The notes beneath the pieces are model-generated. The model saw only the letters and a list, made by a program, of their open reading frames with translations. It was not told the DNA's origin and did not search any database. A program made the translations under genes and the position numbers. 64,000 nt of DNA from Sandarakinorhabdus oryzae. Its GTDB lineage: Bacteria; Pseudomonadota; Alphaproteobacteria; Sphingomonadales; Sphingomonadaceae. Below, piece after piece: positions 61,429-64,000 of this stretch (positions are counted from its first letter, which is position 1; each line of letters opens with the position of its first letter). The stretch spans positions 1 to 64,000 of the forward strand of contig NZ_WNJP01000001.1 in the NCBI RefSeq assembly GCF_009733735.1, in the 5' to 3' direction.

Positions 61429-61790
61429 GGCGGGTCCAGCGTGCAGCCATATTCGGGATCAAAGCGCGAGATGCGGCTGGCGAGCAGCGGCACGCCGGCG
61501 GTGATGGTGCGGTTGGCGCTGTCTTCCTCCACCTTCACCACCTCGGTGCCCGGCTCGCGATCGGTGTCGCAGCTCGCCATGTCGCGGCCGCTGACAAAGC
61601 GGCAGCTGCAGGTGACCTGGGCGATATAGCCCGACGCCAGCGCCGCCTGTCGTCCGGTGGTGGAATATCTGAGGCCGAGCCAGGCCCCGGCGGCAAGGCA
61701 GGCCAGCAGCACCGGCGCCCAGATCAGCCAGCGGCGGCGGGAGGGCGCGACGGGTGGCGGTTGGGGGGCAGATGTGTCACTTGCCAGCAT
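61425..61790 (-). CDS. Membrane-anchored small domain protein
   Basis: 121 residues. A Pro/Arg-rich start, one membrane helix (about 21-40: WLIWAPVLLACLAAGAWLGL), then an external part with TCSCRFVSGRDMASCD and the ending RFDPEYGCTLDPP. I recall the same order, a CSxxFVSGR block ending in GCTL, as the N-terminal region of larger serine-hydrolase proteins. Here it is a separate gene, divergent by about 20-30 bp from a serine hydrolase gene. Four cysteines suggest disulfides. Function unknown. Confidence 0.7.
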   Translation of the reverse strand: MLASDTSAPQPPPVAPSRRRWLIWAPVLLACLAAGAWLGLRYSTTGRQAALASGYIAQVTCSCRFVSGRDMASCDTDREPGTEVVKVEEDSANRTITAGVPLLASRISRFDPEYGCTLDPP

Positions 61791-61817
61791 GGGGGCAGGG
61801 CCTTTAGCGTGAAATTC

Positions 61818-62936
61818 ATGACAAGGTGCGACAAGAGCCGGGCGCTCGCAAGCCTGTTGCTCGCCTGCGGGGCGGCGAGGGCGACGCTTGCCCAGGCGTC
61901 AAGTGCTGCTGTGGAGCGCCCGCCCGCAGCGATTCCGGCCACGGCGCCGGCCTCGGCCCTGCCCGCCGCCGATGCCTTCTTCACCGATCCGGCGCTGAAG
62001 GAAACAAGGGCGGTGATCGTGCTGAAGGACGGCAAGCCGATCTATGAACGCTATGCCCCCGGCTATGGCCCTGGCACGCGGCTGATCAGCTGGTCGATGG
62101 CGAAATCCCTTACCTCGACGCTGATTGGTTTCCTGGTGGCCGATGGCAAGCTGGAGCTGGACACGCCGGCGCCGGTGCCGGAATGGAAGGGCGATGCGCG
62201 GGCGAAGATCACGCTGCGCCAGTTGCTGCACATGGCGTCGGGCGTGAAGCATATCGAAGCCGGGCCGTCGCCGGAGATTGCCGACACCAACCGGGCGCTG
62301 TTCGCCGATACGTCGGCGGATATCTACAAGGCGGCGGTGGCCGAACCGGCCGAGGTGCCGCCGGGCACGCGCTTCCAGTACAACACGCTGACGACGCACA
62401 TATTGGCGCGGATCGTGAGCGATGCGGTGGCGCCGGGGGCAACGCCGGCCGAGCGCCGCCGCAAGGTGCGCGCCTTCATCAATGACCGGCTGGCCGGGCC
62501 GGCGGGGATGGCCAGCCTGCTGTGCGAGTTTGATCCGCAGGGCAATCTCTATGGCGGCTCGCTGTGCTTTGCGACGGCACGCGATTGGGCGGCATTCGGG
62601 CAGCTGTATCTGGATGGCGGCGTGGTGGCCGGCGTGCAGGTCGTGCGGCCGGACTGGGTGCGCTTCGTGACCAGCCCGTCGCCAACCAATCCGGGTTACG
62701 GTGGGCAGTTCTGGCTCAACCGCAAGCCGGCCAACGGCAAGGATGAAGCGCTGTTCTGGCACGCCGGGCCGGCCGATGCCTATGCCGCCATCGGCCATCT
62801 GGGGCAGTATGTGATCGTGGTGCCGTCGAAGCATCTGGTGGTGGTGCGGCTGGGCAAGACCCAGGACGATGCGCTGCAACCGGTGCGCGATGGCCTGGCG
62901 AAATTGGTGAATGGCTTTCCGGCGGTGGTGAAATGA
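61818..62936 (+). CDS. Serine hydrolase of the beta-lactamase/class C family
   Basis: 372 residues from the ATG at 61818; a GTG at 61809 has better ribosome spacing and adds three residues. A signal peptide ends near residue 23. The catalytic SxxK is S93-M-A-K96 in LISWSMAKSLTS, the YxN motif is FQYNTLTT, and the third motif is replaced by WHAGPADAY as in esterase-like members. It is likely a periplasmic esterase, peptidase or amidase rather than a real beta-lactamase. The stop overlaps the UPF0262 start by 4 bp. Confidence 0.88.
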   Translation: MTRCDKSRALASLLLACGAARATLAQASSAAVERPPAAIPATAPASALPAADAFFTDPALKETRAVIVLKDGKPIYERYAPGYGPGTRLISWSMAKSLTSTLIGFLVADGKLELDTPAPVPEWKGDARAKITLRQLLHMASGVKHIEAGPSPEIADTNRALFADTSADIYKAAVAEPAEVPPGTRFQYNTLTTHILARIVSDAVAPGATPAERRRKVRAFINDRLAGPAGMASLLCEFDPQGNLYGGSLCFATARDWAAFGQLYLDGGVVAGVQVVRPDWVRFVTSPSPTNPGYGGQFWLNRKPANGKDEALFWHAGPADAYAAIGHLGQYVIVVPSKHLVVVRLGKTQDDALQPVRDGLAKLVNGFPAVVK

Positions 62937-63421
62937 CCACGGATTACCGGCTGATCGACATCAAGCTGGACGAGCGCACCATCCTGTGGCGCAACGCCGA
63001 TATCGAGCAGGAGCGCCGCGTCGCCATCTTCGACCTGTTGGAAGGCAATGAATTCAAGCCGATCGCCGCGGCCGACGCGGGCCATCACGGGCCGTACAAG
63101 CTGCTGCTGGGTGTGGAGGATGGCCGGCTCGACGTGACGGTGAGCAATGGTGACGACATCCAGGTCGATGCCTTCCAGATCGCGCTCAGCCCGTTCCGTC
63201 GCACCATCCGCGAATATTTCGCCATCTGCGACAGCTATTACCAGGCCATCCGCCAGGCCAGCCCCGGCCAGATCGAAACCATCGACATGGCGCGGCGCGG
63301 CATCCACAACGATGCCGCCGAGCTGCTGAAGGAGCGGCTGGAACCCCGCGCCATCGTCGATTTCGACACGGCGCGCCGCCTGTTCACCCTGATCTGCGTC
63401 CTCCACATCAAAGGCCACTGA
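62933..63421 (+). CDS. UPF0262 family protein
   Basis: 162 residues. The blocks [38 protein letters not shown] and [16 protein letters not shown] are the hallmarks of UPF0262, a family found almost only in alphaproteobacteria. No function is known. It is joined by a 4-bp overlap to the serine hydrolase gene and by one base to dcd; the UPF0262-dcd pairing recurs in the class. Confidence 0.93.
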   Translation: MTTDYRLIDIKLDERTILWRNADIEQERRVAIFDLLEGNEFKPIAAADAGHHGPYKLLLGVEDGRLDVTVSNGDDIQVDAFQIALSPFRRTIREYFAICDSYYQAIRQASPGQIETIDMARRGIHNDAAELLKERLEPRAIVDFDTARRLFTLICVLHIKGH

Positions 63422-63975
63422 TGTCCGTCTTGTCTGACCGCTGGATTCGCGAAACCGCCCTCAACGAGGGCATGATCGAGCCGTTCGTCGAGCGCCAGAC
63501 GCGCGGGGGGTGCATCAGCTATGGCCTGTCGAGCTATGGCTATGACGCGCGCGTGGCCGACGAGTTCAAGATCTTCACCAATGTCGACAGCGCCATTGTC
63601 GATCCCAAGGATTTCCGCTCCGAAAGCTTCGTCGACCGCAAGACCGATGTCTGCGTGATTCCGCCCAACAGTTTCGCGCTGGCCCGCACGGTCGAATATT
63701 TCCGCATCCCGCGCGACGTGCTGGTGATCTGCCTGGGCAAATCCACTTATGCCCGCTGCGGCATCATCGTGAACGTGACCCCGCTGGAGCCGGGCTGGGA
63801 AGGGCATGTCACCCTGGAATTCAGCAACACCACGCCGCTCCCGGCGCGCATCTATGCCAATGAAGGCGCCTGCCAGTTCCTGTTCCTGAAGGGTAACGAG
63901 CCGTGCGAGGTGAGTTATGCCGATCGCGCCGGCAAGTACATGGGCCAGCGCGGCGTGACCCTGCCGAAATTGTAG
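63421..63975 (+). CDS. dcd: dCTP deaminase
   Basis: 184 residues. The enzyme turns dCTP into dUTP, feeding thymidylate synthesis. The substrate-site motifs [20 protein letters not shown] and [20 protein letters not shown] are complete, including the catalytic Glu in TLEFSN. The start overlaps the UPF0262 stop by one base. Another ATG at 63983 begins a frame cut by the window end after six codons; too little is visible to call it. Confidence 0.98.
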   Translation: MSVLSDRWIRETALNEGMIEPFVERQTRGGCISYGLSSYGYDARVADEFKIFTNVDSAIVDPKDFRSESFVDRKTDVCVIPPNSFALARTVEYFRIPRDVLVICLGKSTYARCGIIVNVTPLEPGWEGHVTLEFSNTTPLPARIYANEGACQFLFLKGNEPCEVSYADRAGKYMGQRGVTLPKL

Positions 63976-64000
63976 GTCTGCCATGTTCGCAACGGGGGTG

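Overview
The window is one continuous, GC-rich, gene-dense stretch of an alphaproteobacterial chromosome. The gene order rpsL-rpsG-fusA-tuf-S10-spc-secY-adk-rpsM-rpsK-rpoA-rplQ, the split F1 ATPase operon atpHAGDC, UPF0262 next to dcd, a secB-murJ-trpS run, a TonB-dependent receptor and the Gly/Arg-rich N-terminus of ribosomal protein S5 together point to the Sphingomonadales. The species cannot be named from the sequence. I found no tRNA, rRNA, CRISPR array, transposase or prophage module.

Layout. 1-2.4 kb: the 3' end of xerC and three Tad/Flp pilus-associated proteins (one TadG-like, two TadE-like). 2.8-6.6 kb: a DctA-type dicarboxylate symporter, a DUF805 membrane protein, the ComM/YifB AAA ATPase and a small membrane protein. 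6.7-12.8 kb: secA, a TonB-dependent receptor and a crotonase-family enzyme. 13.1-32.7 kb: the str, S10, spc and alpha translation operons, with secY, adk and secB built in. Recognisable RNA hairpins sit at several operon joints, including a terminator-like hairpin inside spc before rplO. 32.7-36.7 kb: murJ-trpS, a DUF4136 lipoprotein with a Gly/Trp-rich stretch, and a small secreted protein. 36.8-42.3 kb (minus strand): the F1 ATPase operon, carrying a dispersed palindromic repeat between atpG and atpA.

42.3-44.4 kb is the most accessory-looking part: several dispersed repeats, an AT-rich islet with one small predicted membrane-protein gene, an orphan helix-turn-helix protein resembling a terminase small subunit, and a multi-pass membrane protein. 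44.4-49.3 kb has a large patatin-like protein and a LysR regulator divergent from a three-gene operon (PNPOx fold, VOC fold, NTF2 fold), with a 10-bp inverted repeat between them. 49.3-56.3 kb holds an M20 peptidase, radA, cvpA, cysS, a NifU/IscU-like scaffold and a KefB-type antiporter. 56.3-57.3 kb contains repeats and a gene broken by one extra CA unit. 57.3-64 kb has two membrane proteins, a molybdopterin oxidoreductase with its cytochrome b partner, corA, a split serine-hydrolase locus, a UPF0262 gene and dcd.

Most of the window is housekeeping DNA. No complete new defence or mobile system is visible. The observations most worth checking are the CA-repeat frameshift, the small AT-rich gene among the repeats, the LysR operator and its operon, the hairpin inside the spc operon, and the separated domain next to the serine hydrolase.
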